DNA of 64,000 nucleotides, taken from Prorocentrum cordatum (taxonomy: Eukaryota; Sar; Dinophyceae; Prorocentrales; Prorocentraceae). Positions within the stretch are counted from its first letter, which is position 1, and the number at the start of each line of letters is the position of its first letter. The stretch spans positions 408,445 to 472,444 of the forward strand of contig CAUYUJ010006369.1 of the NCBI GenBank assembly GCA_963575745.1, in the 5' to 3' direction. Below the pieces are notes generated by a model that ran no database searches, had not been told where the DNA came from, and worked only from the letters and a program-made list of their open reading frames with translations. This document shows positions 1-9,369 of this stretch, piece after piece. The position numbers were made by a program, and so were the translations under genes.

Positions 1-236
1 GCGATCGAGTCTGAGTGTAAGCATTTCTATCTGAGTGCGACAGATTTGAAATGAGTGCTCACTTATGAGCGAATCTGGGTATGCGTGGTATGGGTAAGGC
101 TGGGTATTAGTGTGCGTGCGTGTGCGTGTGATCGACTGGGTATGAGTGGTCTGAGTGTGAACGGCCTGAGTATGAGTCTGAGTATGAGTGGGCTTGAATG
201 TGAGCGAAGAGGAGTATGAGTACGTCTGAGCTCGAG
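1..236. repeat. Degenerate TCTGAGTATGAG minisatellite
   Basis: Irregular repeats of a roughly 12-base motif around TCTGAGTATGAGT run from the window edge, so the array may extend further left. The complementary motif (ACTCATACTCAGA) fills 32400-32620, which makes this a shared repeat family in opposite orientation. No reading frame here looks coding. Confidence 0.7.
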
Positions 237-404
237 GAACGGGATCCGGGGGGGGTCCTGGGGCCTCCTGGGCGTTCCTGGGGCCTCTTCGGGGGTTGTG
301 GGGCCCCCTTAGGGTTCCTGGAGCTTGGGGCCCCCTGGAGCGTCCTGGGGTCCCCTGGGGCTTCCTAAGCTTTCTGGTGCAACATCCCCAGTTTACTACC
401 TAGG
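237..404. repeat. GGGGTCCTGGGGC short-period repeat
   Basis: A G-rich strand carries about ten variants of GGGGCCTCCTGGGG in a row. The same style of sequence recurs at 6940-7060, 29125-29370, 46270-46470, 53800-54060 and 61005-61640, so it is a dispersed low-complexity family rather than a gene. Confidence 0.6.
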
Positions 405-1024
405 AGGAGGCCCGAAGTTCGATGCCAGCTACATCGCGGTGATATACATGAAACATGCCAACTTCCAAGAACAGCCACTCTACTGGAGAGGTTCCGCGAA
501 CTTTGACGCGAATGGGCCCGTGATACATCGTGATTTATTCCTTGGCGGTTCATCCCTAGGGAGGCCCGAAGTGCGATGCTTGCTACATCGTGGGGGTCAC
601 GTGGCCATGAAAATAGACACGTCTGAGAGGCCACACCAATCTGCACGCGAAGGGGCCCGTGATGTACCTCTTGGCGGCTCCCCCTTGAGAGGCCCAAAGT
701 GTAACGTCTGCTGCATCGCAGTTGTCACGGGGCTCCTAACAGAGACCCGCCTATCTCCATAAACGGCCATTCAAGTTGAGACGACCAGACCATCGGACAG
801 TTTGCCTGCAGTCAAAGTACAATGTGGGTATTGCAGGGGGGCGCTGGCTGCAGCGGATGGCAGCCACATTTGGACGCAAGCGGGCCCGTGATAGACGCCT
901 TGGCGGCCCCATGTAAGAGACCCAAAGTGCGATGCCTGCTACATCGCGGTGACGACGGGGCTGCTCGTCCCCTGGGAGGTCCGCAGCGCGATGCCTGCTA
1001 CATCGCGGTGGTCACGGGGTCATG
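405..1024. repeat. Dispersed/tandem repeat with GCGATGCCTGCTACATCG
   Basis: Five copies of a module with core GCGATGCCTGCTACATCG occur near 418, 570, 690, 925 and 990. They are often preceded by a GGGCCCGTGATA and a CTTGGCGG segment. Spacing is irregular, which suggests an old decayed array. The reverse complement of part of the module matches 32690-32900, where it is joined to a TCTCAGGCGAAACG core. Confidence 0.6.
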
Positions 1025-1638
1025 ATCGGAGGCCTGCGGGTTGACATCAACACCACTGTCGGCGATGCGCCTCGACAGAGGGAGGATGATCCCGGTCTCG
1101 GAGATGGTGGTAATACTCGGGTTTCCAGCACAAGCACGCAAGCATCCAGGCTCATTTCCCCCTTGTGGGGGCAACCCCCTGTGTTGGTGTTGGTGCTCGT
1201 TTCAAGCCTTCCAGAATGAAAAGAGACGTAAGCAGTCATTGTGCTACCCTAAGGAACGAGGGTTTGTTTTTGGTCCTGAGGAACGGCCCGAACACCCTGA
1301 GCCCCTCCTGAGCCCAAACCGGTCCTCACTTCAGCGTCCCCACTTTGTCTGACTCCAGGCATACGCCCGACAACGGCCATTCGACGTGCGAGGCCCTGCC
1401 GGCTCTGGGCCGGCCGTGCCGGCACACAGATGGGAGAGGCCCTCTCCGCCTGCCATCTCCGCGTCCCCTTTCGGCTCCGCTCACCGTGGCACCCTCCTCT
1501 CGGCGGCGCGAGGTGGGGGAAGGCTTTTCGGGCGTCTCCGTCGCTTCTCGGCCGTTTTCCAGCTTCGAGATGCTTGCTCGCAGCTGCGCCTCGCCGAGGG
1601 CGCTCTGGGGGTGCCTGGATCGTCCCGAACGGCACGAA
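1025..1638. other. GC-rich stretch with no recognised gene
   Basis: Long overlapping frames are open on both strands, but none has a recognisable domain, consistent codon bias or splice context. I treat them as high-GC artefacts. The stretch ends exactly where the first fold-back element begins. Confidence 0.4.
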
Positions 1639-1837
1639 TCGGCGGCGCGCCCAGGGGAAATGTGAGAGGGAGAGGGCCTTCTCAGAAAGCGGCGGGGCTT
1701 CTCAGGAGCCATCCAGCCTTCTGAGAAGTTCTGCGTGTCTTCGGGGAAGGCTTCGGACACTTTTCAGAAGGCCCGAGGCCTTCCGAGCCTTTGAGAACGC
1801 CCGCCCCTTCGCACTTCTCCCCTGGGCTCGCTACCGA
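1639..1837. mobile_element. Fold-back (MITE-like) element, family F1, copy a
   Basis: The ends form long imperfect inverted repeats: TCGGCGGCGCGCCCAGGGG on the left, and a right end whose reverse complement starts TCGGTAGCGAGCCCAGGGG. The interior is a chain of AGAAGGC/GCCTTCT palindromes. Length (199 bp) is close to the 195 bp of the best copy at 20754-20948. No clear target duplication is visible here. No coding capacity. Confidence 0.7.
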
Positions 1838-1916
1838 GGATGGGCAGCGGGTTCTAACCTCATGAACAGGGGGGGGGTCGGGAGGCCCCGGGGAGGTTCA
1901 GAGTGCGTAGACCCCC

Positions 1917-2059
1917 GCCGTTCTGTCAGGGAGCGGGCCTTCTCAGAAGGCGACGGGGCCTCTCGGAAGCCCCCCAGCTGGGAAGTTCCCCGGGCCTTCG
2001 GGGAAGGCTCCGGAATTTTCTCGGTAGACCCTGGGCCTTCCGCCGCCTTCTGAGAAGGA
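1917..2059. mobile_element. Degenerate F1 fold-back element, copy b
   Basis: Internal segments (GGGCCTTCTCAGAAGG on the left, GCCTTCTGAGAAGG on the right, and a GGGCCTTCGGGGAAGG middle) match the other F1 copies, but both outer termini are lost or unrecognisable. It directly abuts the GATTCGA repeat that follows. Confidence 0.5.
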
Positions 2060-2080
2060 CTCCCAGGGCCCATAGCGTCT

Positions 2081-2296
2081 CCTCCGATTCGATTCGTTTC
2101 GAGTTCGCTGGCGTCCGATTCCGACTCGATTCGACTTCGGAATCCGATTCGGACTCTGATTTCTCCACGGAGGTTTTGCTAGCCTGCCAAGCTCCGCCGA
2201 ATCGACTTCTCCCGACTTGGCCGCCGATTTCCGCCGATCCGATTCATGTCGAACGCCGATCCGATTGATCGATTGGATTCTGGGCTCTCCTGCCCC
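2081..2296 (+). repeat. GATTCGA interspersed repeat, copy 1
   Basis: About 215 bp, starting with runs of CCGATTCGATTCG and ending with GATTCTGGGCTCTCCTG. It shares the block CCGATCCGATTCATGTCGAA and a CGACTTGGCCGCCGATTTCC segment with copies at 21244-21465 and 54285-54496. A partial copy lies at 58868-58956. Unknown class; no frame is conserved. Confidence 0.65.
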
Positions 2297-2785
2297 GCGC
2301 CAATCATTACATCGGCGCTCCTATAGTGTATTCCGTTTTGCAAAGCACGGCTCCGCACGGATGCAACGCAGCCGCATGACTGCAATGTCGTTGCAATAAG
2401 AAAGTCGTGCACGAGCCTCGCGGACCTGGGCAGACACCGCGCTCGGGCGCGAACGCTGACAAATCCCGCGCGCGTTCCGGACCGCCAGGGGCAGAAAAAT
2501 AGATCCGCCGCCGGAATTTGTTTTGCAGAGCACTGTAATTTTCGGGTCCGTCGGACATGACTCGAAACGTCCCACGCAAACGGGCCACTTTTGGGTTGGC
2601 TGGTCAAACTTTCGGATCGTTGTGGGAGCATGCCCGATAGATCTTATTGAGGTGGTCCTATGCGGTTTGCTCATTGTCGGGTCCATACACTGTTTGGCAT
2701 TGACAACTTTAAGCTGGGAACCGGAGCCCGACTTCGGCCCAGAGGGCAGGGGGCTGGGTTCACATTGCACTGGTCGGGCGAAGGG
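2297..2785. other. No gene recognised
   Basis: Moderately GC-rich unique-looking sequence. A long minus-strand frame spans part of it and the neighbouring elements, but it contains no family signature. Nothing here is supported as a gene or RNA. Confidence 0.4.
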
Positions 2786-2928
2786 AACTATGCACATGCA
2801 CCGATCCTGGCAAGGTCCATCCTTGACCCAGGATCGGTGCATATACCTTCCTAGCCAAGGTAGCAGGGCGTATGCACCGATCCTGGGCTTAGCATGGGCC
2901 CGGCCAGAATCGGTGTATGTGCATAGTT
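2786..2928. mobile_element. Fold-back (MITE-like) element, family F3, copy a
   Basis: 143 bp. The left end reads AACTATGCACATGCACCGAT; the reverse complement of the right end matches it over 26 bases with two differences. Inside, a second pair of the same GCACCGATCCTGG motif faces inward, so the element folds as nested hairpins. A second copy of the same length lies at 17408-17551. Confidence 0.75.
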
Positions 2929-3150
2929 CTCTTTCCTCTAACTGGGCCCTTGTGGCCAAGCGGGGCGGGGCGCGGATCCTGCCTCCGCCTCCGCCGCCCT
3001 TCCATCCTCGCTCCCCGAGCTGCCTCCGCTGGCTATCTTCGACCTCGCGCCGGCCTAGATGGCGACGAGATGCACCGTGACAGAATTGGGGGAACGTTGG
3101 CATCGGCGCAGTAGAAACAGAAACATCGCATAAGCATGAACTTTCGAAGG

Positions 3151-3276
3151 CTCGTGCGGATTTATTGGATCTGCGCTGGACCCCCCTCCCCCTCCCTGGC
3201 GCGCGGAGCGCATCAGGGACAGCGCCAGAGGCGCCGCCATTGGGGGCCCAGCGCGGATCCAAGAAATCCGCTCGGA
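3151..3276. mobile_element. Fold-back element, family F4, copy a
   Basis: 126 bp. The left arm contains GCGGATTTATTGGATCTGCG; the right arm, reverse-complemented, contains GCGGATTTCTTGGATCCGCG. Both are followed inward by GCTGG(A/G)CCCCC. Related copies are at 18553-18676 and 28270-28362. No coding capacity. Confidence 0.7.
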
Positions 3277-3299
3277 GCTCCAGCAGCTAATGTTTACCG

Positions 3300-3799
3300 T
3301 TTTTTCTAGTCTTCGAACCATGCACCCTCCTTCGCGCCCGCCTTCGAGAAGCCTCTCTCTGTCTTCGGAGAAGGCCATAGAAAGCTCCTCAGAAAGGATC
3401 GGTTGGGCGAGATACCCCTGCATTGTGACACGTACTTGGTGCCCTGCGGGCGATGCTCTACAGCCGAGCATCTGATTAAGGAACCTCCTCCCGAGAAGAT
3501 GGACCAGCGTTTCTTAGCTAGCCCTTTTGCTGGGAAAGCTGGCCCAGTTTCGTGAGCACGCCCGCCCCTCAAACATCAATAACATACATTGGCCTAGGGC
3601 TGGGGCTGTTTTTTATGAATCCTCGGAAAGTCGGCCCAGGTGTCTTAAATCATACCTCCCTTGGTCTTGATTTCGGCTCTATTTCTTCTGCGTGTCTTCC
3701 TTCTCCGATTGGCTTGGTCGGCGTTCTCCAGGGGCTGCGCCAGCCGCCGCCCGCGCCCAGCAGCATTGGTCGCTTCGCTTGCAACGGCGCGCGCGCGTG
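3300..3799. other. Unassigned; possible F1 debris
   Basis: 3317-3408 holds CGCCTTCGAGAAGCC and TTCGGAGAAGGCC segments reminiscent of F1 interiors but without termini. The rest has no recognisable gene. Confidence 0.3.
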
Positions 3800-3815
3800 T
3801 GTGTGTGTGTATATA

Positions 3816-3846
<31 letters not shown>
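3798..3846. repeat. (GT)n(AT)n microsatellite
   Basis: A GTGTGTGTGTG run passes into an AT dinucleotide run, directly upstream of the conserved composite core. An AT run also precedes a related core end at 44715-44768. Confidence 0.9.
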
Positions 3847-3848
<2 letters not shown>

Positions 3849-4525
3849 GAGGTGAGGGGGTGAGATCGAAGTGGAACGGAGAGCCCCCCACCGGGAAATC
3901 GGTTTCGGTTTCGTGTTCGTGTCATGCGTGCGGGCGAGGCGAAGCTGCGTGGGCGGGCGAGAGGAATTCACTCTGCTGTCGCTAGGGGTCCGCCAACACA
4001 AATGTTTCCCCCCCCGGCCTTGTCAAGCGGGGGCCCACATTGTCCCGTCGGTGGCTCGCCGTTGTCCCGTCGGTGTCCCGTCGGTGTTCCGTCGGTGTCC
4101 TGTCGTGAGATCGATAGTGAGATCGGCTGTGAGACCGATCGTGAGATCGATAGTGATATCGATAGTGAGATCGATAGTGAGATCGATAGTGAGACCGAAT
4201 GTGGGATCGATTGTGATATCGATTGAGATCTATAGTGAGATCGAATGTGAGATCGATAGTGAGATCGATAGTGAGATATATTGTGAGATCCATAGTCTGA
4301 TAGTGGGATCGATAGTGAGATCGATGGTGAGATCGATAGTGAGATCGATTATGAGACCGAATGTGAGACCGAATGTTGGATCGATAGTGAGATCGATAGT
4401 GAGATCGATCGTGAAATTGTTAGTGACACCGAAAGTGAGATCGATTATGAGATCGAATGTGAGATCGATAGTGGGATCGATAGTGAGATCGATTGTGAGA
4501 TCGATTGTGAGATCGATAGTTAGGT
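3847..4525 (+). repeat. Composite repeat B: conserved core plus GAGATCGATAGT array
   Basis: A non-repetitive core (3847-3985) is followed by GTCCCGTCGGT repeats (about 4035-4107) and a long array of the 12-mer GAGATCGATAGT (about 4108-4522). The same three parts occur in reverse orientation at 31590-32390: core, then GGGACACC repeats, then ATCGATCTCACT repeats. By eye the cores match at most positions over about 140 bp. Long frames here only reflect the 12-base period. Confidence 0.75.
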
Positions 4526-4539
4526 GTGTCTAAATGTAC

Positions 4540-4699
4540 CTGAGGACAGCACGACCCACCCCCAGCTGGTGATCCAGGGGGTCTTGGCTGGAGGGGGGAC
4601 CCCCAAGAGCTCCAAACAACCACCCCCACCCCCAGCCAGGACGCCCTGGACTACCAGGTCGGGGATGGGAGTCCTGGGGTTGGGTCGTGCTGTCCTCAG
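4540..4699. mobile_element. Fold-back element, family F5
   Basis: 160 bp flanked by CTGAGGACAGCACGACCCA and its reverse complement. A second pairing block inside (left ATCCAGGGGGTCTTGGCTGG) pairs with the right arm, so most of the element can fold into one imperfect hairpin. It sits 15 bp after the end of the GAGATCGATAGT array. Only one copy is seen in this window. Confidence 0.65.
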
Positions 4700-5065
4700 C
4701 ACCCTCGCTGCCCATACCCAGGTATGCGGGTGGCTTGGTCGACCCAATTTGGGTCCTACACGTTCTGAGCGGCCCCATGCGCGAGCGCGCCCGCCCGTTC
4801 GGTGACTTTCTCAGCCTCGACGCTGCGCGCGAGGCCGCGACCGCCAAACAGTATATGTGTGTGCTCGCTGCGCAGTGGCCATCTCGCTCCTCCTTCGCCT
4901 CCTCCCTCCCCTACATACGCTCCGCGATTTGATTCGTGCGCCTCGTCATAAATGTGCCAATTCGATGCCATCCCATTCCGATGCGTCGTTCCGCAGTTTG
5001 GATCCAGCTGCTCGTTAGAAAAGAGAGCGGGTGTGGTTACAGGGCCCTGTGCTCCTCCTCCCCAG
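4700..5065. other. No gene recognised
   Basis: Unique-looking GC-rich sequence. It ends in a pyrimidine tract and AG (GCTCCTCCTCCCCAG) that could serve as a 3' splice site for the exon-like segment that follows. Confidence 0.35.
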
Positions 5066-6201
5066 GAGTGTTGGCTTGGCCCGGGCGAGGCGCTGTTCGG
5101 CGGTTTCCTTGCACCCGCGGGCGGGGCGTTCGCGTACCGGCTGGCCCCAGAGGCGGCAGGGGCCGTTGGCTCGGACGCACTCTATCTCTGCGATCGCACG
5201 CTCCAGCCGTCGCAGATCATCCCCCCATCTGGAATCTTGTGATGACAAGCAGCTTACATGTTGGAACAGCTTCCAGGTTCGCGGACTGCTACCATCGGTC
5301 GCATCTCGCCGGGATCTTTCCGAGGGCGCCCAGATGTTCTCAACCGGCCAAAATAGGCGCCAGAGGTTTGGCTTGTTGACCAACAGGTGACGTGTATGTG
5401 TTTCAGATTACGTACCACCTGTCCTTGAACATTGCCCCCCACGCTGCGGTGGTGAGCACCAGCCCGGGCTAGGCCAGCTGGGGGCCAGAGCCGTGCCAGT
5501 CCATGACCCCCGTGGATTCGATACCCTCCAGCCTCCCAGAGTTATCTGTTGGACTTCCTGGGTCGTGACGTGCCCATGTAGCCGGCGACGTGGCTGAATG
5601 TCACCCCCGGGGGGAGCATGGCCGAGGGCGCTGGGACGAGGGCCAGTAACCACGGGCGGGAAGATAGCCTCACATTGCGTGATTCCCTCCTCCCCAGCCC
5701 ACCTCCCCTGCAATCCCCCACCTCCCCTTCCCTCTGTTCCTATCTTTTCCCCCATAGGTGCCATCTGTCGCTAGGGCAGCCGCACTTCTCCTCGCAGCAC
5801 GAAGACATTTGACGCAGGTCGGGTGCCCAATCCTCAAGCTGGACACCTGGGGGGGCCCGAGAGATGGCTACATGTTGTTTGCAGAGCTCGTTCGACTGTT
5901 CCCTCGCTATGGACGTTCTTCGCCCAGTATCCGATGTTGTCTTAAGAGGACTTCCAGGCGGCGTTCACCCCACAGCGTCGAAGTGCAATGTTGTTTCCCT
6001 CAGTATTCGGTTAGGACCTCCAGAGGCTAGAGTTGGCTGGCATCCTTGCAGATCGACCCAGTGCGCCAAGAGTCCTGTGCGTGCACCTCTGGACCCAAGC
6101 AGAGCCGCGAGATGATTTTACACCGCTTCTGACGATGATTGTGTCTGGAATGATCTCCGCCTGGTACCATGATCCAGCGTGGTGGCTCTGGCCCATGGAG
6201 G
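5066..6201 (+). other. Possible exon-like segments of an unknown gene
   Basis: Three short frames have plausible splice context. (1) 5066-5242, 58 codons with G/C-rich third positions, follows GCTCCTCCTCCCCAG. (2) A frame opening at 5758 follows a strong pyrimidine tract ending CCCCCATAG. (3) 6054-6201, about 50 codons, lies between CATCCTTGCAG and a GAG/GTGGGT donor-like site and encodes a hydrophobic stretch with WYHDPAWWLWPM. I recognise no family and cannot join them into one consistent gene. Sequence between them shows nothing else. They could equally be chance frames in GC-rich DNA. Confidence 0.2.
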
Positions 6202-6429
6202 TGGGTCAGGGAAGAGAGCGGTTCTTCTCGTCTCCGAGGTTGCTGGCTGCGACGCCTGCATGTTCGGGATTCTTGTTTAGGCTTCCAGGCTTTCCGCAGT
6301 GCCCTGCTCGGCGGTGGCCTCCAAAGTTTTCTCAGCGCAGTGCTGGGATCTGTGACTGTAGGGCTGGGCTAGCTCCACTCTTCGCCCACGCGTCTCGCTC
6401 AAGTTCCTCTCTTCGGACGTGGCCAGGAC

Positions 6430-6525
6430 GAGGATAAATCCGTTCCAGAGCGTTCCGGAGCGCTCTCAGAGCATTCCAGAGTGCTCTCAGAGCGTTCGAG
6501 AGCGCTTTGAGAAGGCCGCGTCGTC
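6430..6525. repeat. AGCGCTCTCAGAGC minisatellite
   Basis: About five imperfect copies of an 18-22 base unit around GAGCGCTCTCAGAGCATTCC. The unit is partly palindromic (AGAGCGCTCT). Confidence 0.75.
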
Positions 6526-7126
6526 CGATACATCCTCCAGAGCTGCTCGATCTCAGAGATTCTCGTTTTGCCATCATCCGAATTTGCCCTCGTCCTGGCT
6601 TCATCTTATCTCATTGCCTCCTGCTCCGTTAGCTCTCCCCCTTTCGACTCCTTCTTCTATTGCTCTCCGCGCTGCTCTACGACACTGTGCCTCTACCATC
6701 TCGTCTCGCTTCCTTGGGGTCCGTCGGAGCGGAAGTCGAGCGCATTACCTCGACATGTATGTTGTCGAATATTCGGGCCCGTGTTCGGCGCTCTCTTCGG
6801 ATTCCTTGAAGCTATACTTGGGCCCTCTTGGCATTTGAAGCAGCGCAGGCGGAATTGACATCTTGGGCTATCTTCGCGGGCCTCTCGTAGCGCCTTTTCT
6901 GGACTGGTGGAGCAGCGAAGCGGGGCCCCACCTTTTGGGGCGGATGGCAATGCGGGGTGGCCCGAAGGGCCCTAAAAGGGGCCCTTTGGGGCCCCGTTTG
7001 GAGTTAGCAGGGGCTCAAAGGAGGCCCTCAAGGGCCCTGTTCTTCACTCCCCGTTTAGGTCCCCCCCATTAGCTACCACCCGCCCGCTCATTCAGGACGT
7101 GGCCCGCAGGCCTCTCGGGGTGCCCT
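6526..7126. other. No gene recognised; GGGGCCC-rich block
   Basis: 6526-6930 is unique-looking with no supported gene. 6940-7060 carries GGGGCCC/GGGCCCTAAAAGG repeats resembling the block at 237-404. Confidence 0.35.
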
Positions 7127-7249
7127 GGCATCGCTCGGACGTGTGCATATTGTCTCGGCGAGGACCATCGAGGAGCATCCTGGATCATCTTGCAAAAAAA
7201 AGTGCACGGAATAAACACGTACACGGGAAATGGACGTCCCAGCGATGGC
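7127..7249. mobile_element. Fold-back (MITE-like) element, family F2, copy a
   Basis: 123 bp. The left terminus is GGCATCGCTCGGACGT; the right terminus is ACGTCCCAGCGATGGC, its near-perfect reverse complement. The interior (a GCGAGGACCATCGAGGAGCA segment, then GGATCATCTTGC) is shared with copies at 35335-35463, 35660-35774 and 44390-44514. Minus-strand frames of the copies encode similar short peptides, but this follows from DNA similarity and is not evidence for a protein. Confidence 0.75.
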
Positions 7250-8134
7250 GAGGTACGGAAGATTACACAGGCCATTGTGGTACGTACGGCAGATTCGCGC
7301 CATGTCGACGCGACGCCACCAGTGGCCCAGAATCGGCCGATATGGAGCGATCTGGCGATCGAAAGCCGCCGATCGTTCAAGGTTGAACGACCCAAACGGT
7401 GTCAGAAGCAATCGTCACGACACTAACCTGCAGGATTTGCGGATCGATCCTGACTGGAGCAGTGCGACCCACTGTTTTCCGCCGTGGGGAGGGGGATGGT
7501 GATTCCAAGGCGGGTGGTCTTATGTGCTTCTCACCCTTCAGATCATGGCGTTCGCGGCATCGTAGGCGTCCATCTGTAGAGTGGTGTGTCGTGTTCTCGG
7601 CATAGATGGGGAGGTGCATTCGGCCATGCTTGCGCAGACGTGCGTGCGAGCACGCTGACATACAATTACTTGTGACATGTGGCATTTGCGTGCTGCTTTT
7701 CCGATTGATCTTAGTAGGTATCGAGTAACGTTTAATTCGTCAACTGCACCCTTGATTGTTTTGGCGTGCAGCCAAACTCACGGGGTGCTGACTTCGCACG
7801 GTGCTGGACATTCCTTCACGGCCCACTCTGTCTCCGGCTGCGAACGGCCATTCTGCACTAGTCGCGCGACGTTTTGTTTTCTCTGGTCAGTCTTGGTTAG
7901 CTGCTGCAGTCAGGGTATTGCTGCGCTGGCCACACGATTACCGCCATGGAGTGGCAACCTCAGCGGTGAGAAACATGGTCGTCCATCTCTTGTCCATGCT
8001 TCAGGGGGTAGTTTAATGCGCTGTTCCCTCGCGTTGCGACGCGATGAATATGTCCAAGGTTCCATGGTTTGACCTTGCTGGAGGACGAGAAGCAGGAGAA
8101 GAAGGAGTGATCAAAGTTTACGACTCGGGTAGCT
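7250..8134. other. No gene recognised
   Basis: Unique-looking sequence of lower GC than the surroundings. A frame at 7801-8016 gives a plausible-looking 71-residue peptide but has no start or splice context that I can defend. Confidence 0.3.
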
Positions 8135-8232
8135 CACATAACATAGCTTACACCACATAGCTTGCATCATGTAGCTTGCAACACAAGCTTGCACGACGTA
8201 GTGTGCACCACATAGCTTGCACATGCAGGGTG
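8135..8232. repeat. CACATAGCTTGCA minisatellite
   Basis: Six to seven imperfect copies of a 13-16 base unit (CACATAGCTTGCA with variants TGTAGCTTGCAACA and AAGCTTGCACGA). Confidence 0.85.
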
Positions 8233-8636
8233 CAATAAGTCACTGTTTGGGGTTCGCGCTGGCAAACCTGATTGTACATTTGTATGACTTTTGTTGGGCG
8301 TATGGATGTAAGCTTGTGATTCTGCAGCAAAGAACCGAAGCGCACCGTGCAACAATCGCGCAGTGCCTGTCAATGCGGACATGCCGACGGTTATATGTCA
8401 GTGTTCACGTCGGATTTCAGTACAGGGCTCGACCTAGACAGTTGTTTGGCGACTTCGTGAACCGTTGTCGTTTGAAGTTCGTTTTGCAGCATAGGCGGAA
8501 CTAGAACAGAACGAGGGAACACGAAAACAACGAGAACGAGTTCGGTATAGACGCAGACTAGCCCCATGATGTAACCTAAGCGCGCGAATCGCGCGCGCAC
8601 GTTTCCAATCGATCTCTAATTGTGAGACCGAATGGG
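8233..8636. other. No gene recognised; lower-GC segment
   Basis: An AT-richer island between a minisatellite and a (GGA)n tract. No open frame has a family signature. Confidence 0.3.
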
Positions 8637-8925
8637 AGGAGGATGATGATGATGAGGAGGAGGAGGAGGAGGAGGAGGAGGAGGAGGAGGAGGAGGAGGG
8701 GGAGGAGAGGGGCGGAGGCAGAGGAGGAGGCGGAGGAGGAGGAGGAGGAGGAAGAGGAGGAGGAGGAGGAGAGGAGGAGGAGGAGGAGGAGGAGGGAGGA
8801 GGAGGAGGAGGAGGAGTGGAAGGGGGAGGAGGAGAAGAAGTGGGAGGGGAGGGGGAGGAGGGCTGAGGAGGAGGAGGAGGAGGAGGGGGAGAAGAGGAAA
8901 AGTGGAGGAGGAGGAGGAGGACCAG
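8637..8925 (+). repeat. (GGA)n tract
   Basis: Nearly pure purine strand with GGA period and GAGG/GCGG interruptions. It ends at a sequence, ACCAGTGTACAACCAAGA, that also borders (GGA)n at 54952 and, inverted, TCC repeats at 53430. Apparent poly-Glu, poly-Arg or poly-Ser proteins here are artefacts of the triplet repeat. Confidence 0.95.
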
Positions 8926-9369
8926 TGTACAACCAAGAGTCATCAACGATATTGGCATAAACCCTCCCTCCAAGCTCCCTCTTCACATGCCCCTACAAGG
9001 GCTCATTTCCACTGAGGGAACTGTCTCGTTGGAAAACAACAGTTTTGAAGACCCCAAAGCATGCCGAAACGTGCTTCCCGGGACTCCAACGCCACGGATC
9101 AAACTGACCATTGCGTCCTGGCGATCTTGAATCGTGCCAGAACGCCATTCTTGGGATTTCAACAGCGCAAATCAATGTACCTGTTGCACCCTCATAATCC
9201 GCATTCTCTTCGAAACACCATTTCTGGTACGTTGACCATGGGAACCTGGGAAATTCTTGTTTTCTTCCCCAACCATCTTGTGGTGGTGGGTCCTCGTTTT
9301 GAAGAGGCAGCGCCCCGCGTTCCTCCTCATTCTCCCGCTGCCCCCTCCTCCCTCTCTCCTCCCGTCACC
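8926..9369 (+). repeat. Composite repeat flank, between (GGA)n and satellite
   Basis: Begins with the conserved (GGA)n junction, then CCTCCCTCCAAGCTCCCTC, then several TTGGGACTTCAAC-like segments. It ends with a block containing CCAACCATCTTGTGGTGG and TCGTTTTGAAGAG just before the satellite. The last block recurs at 12395-12430 and inverted at 56455-56500. The first block recurs inverted at 53340-53430. Confidence 0.65.
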
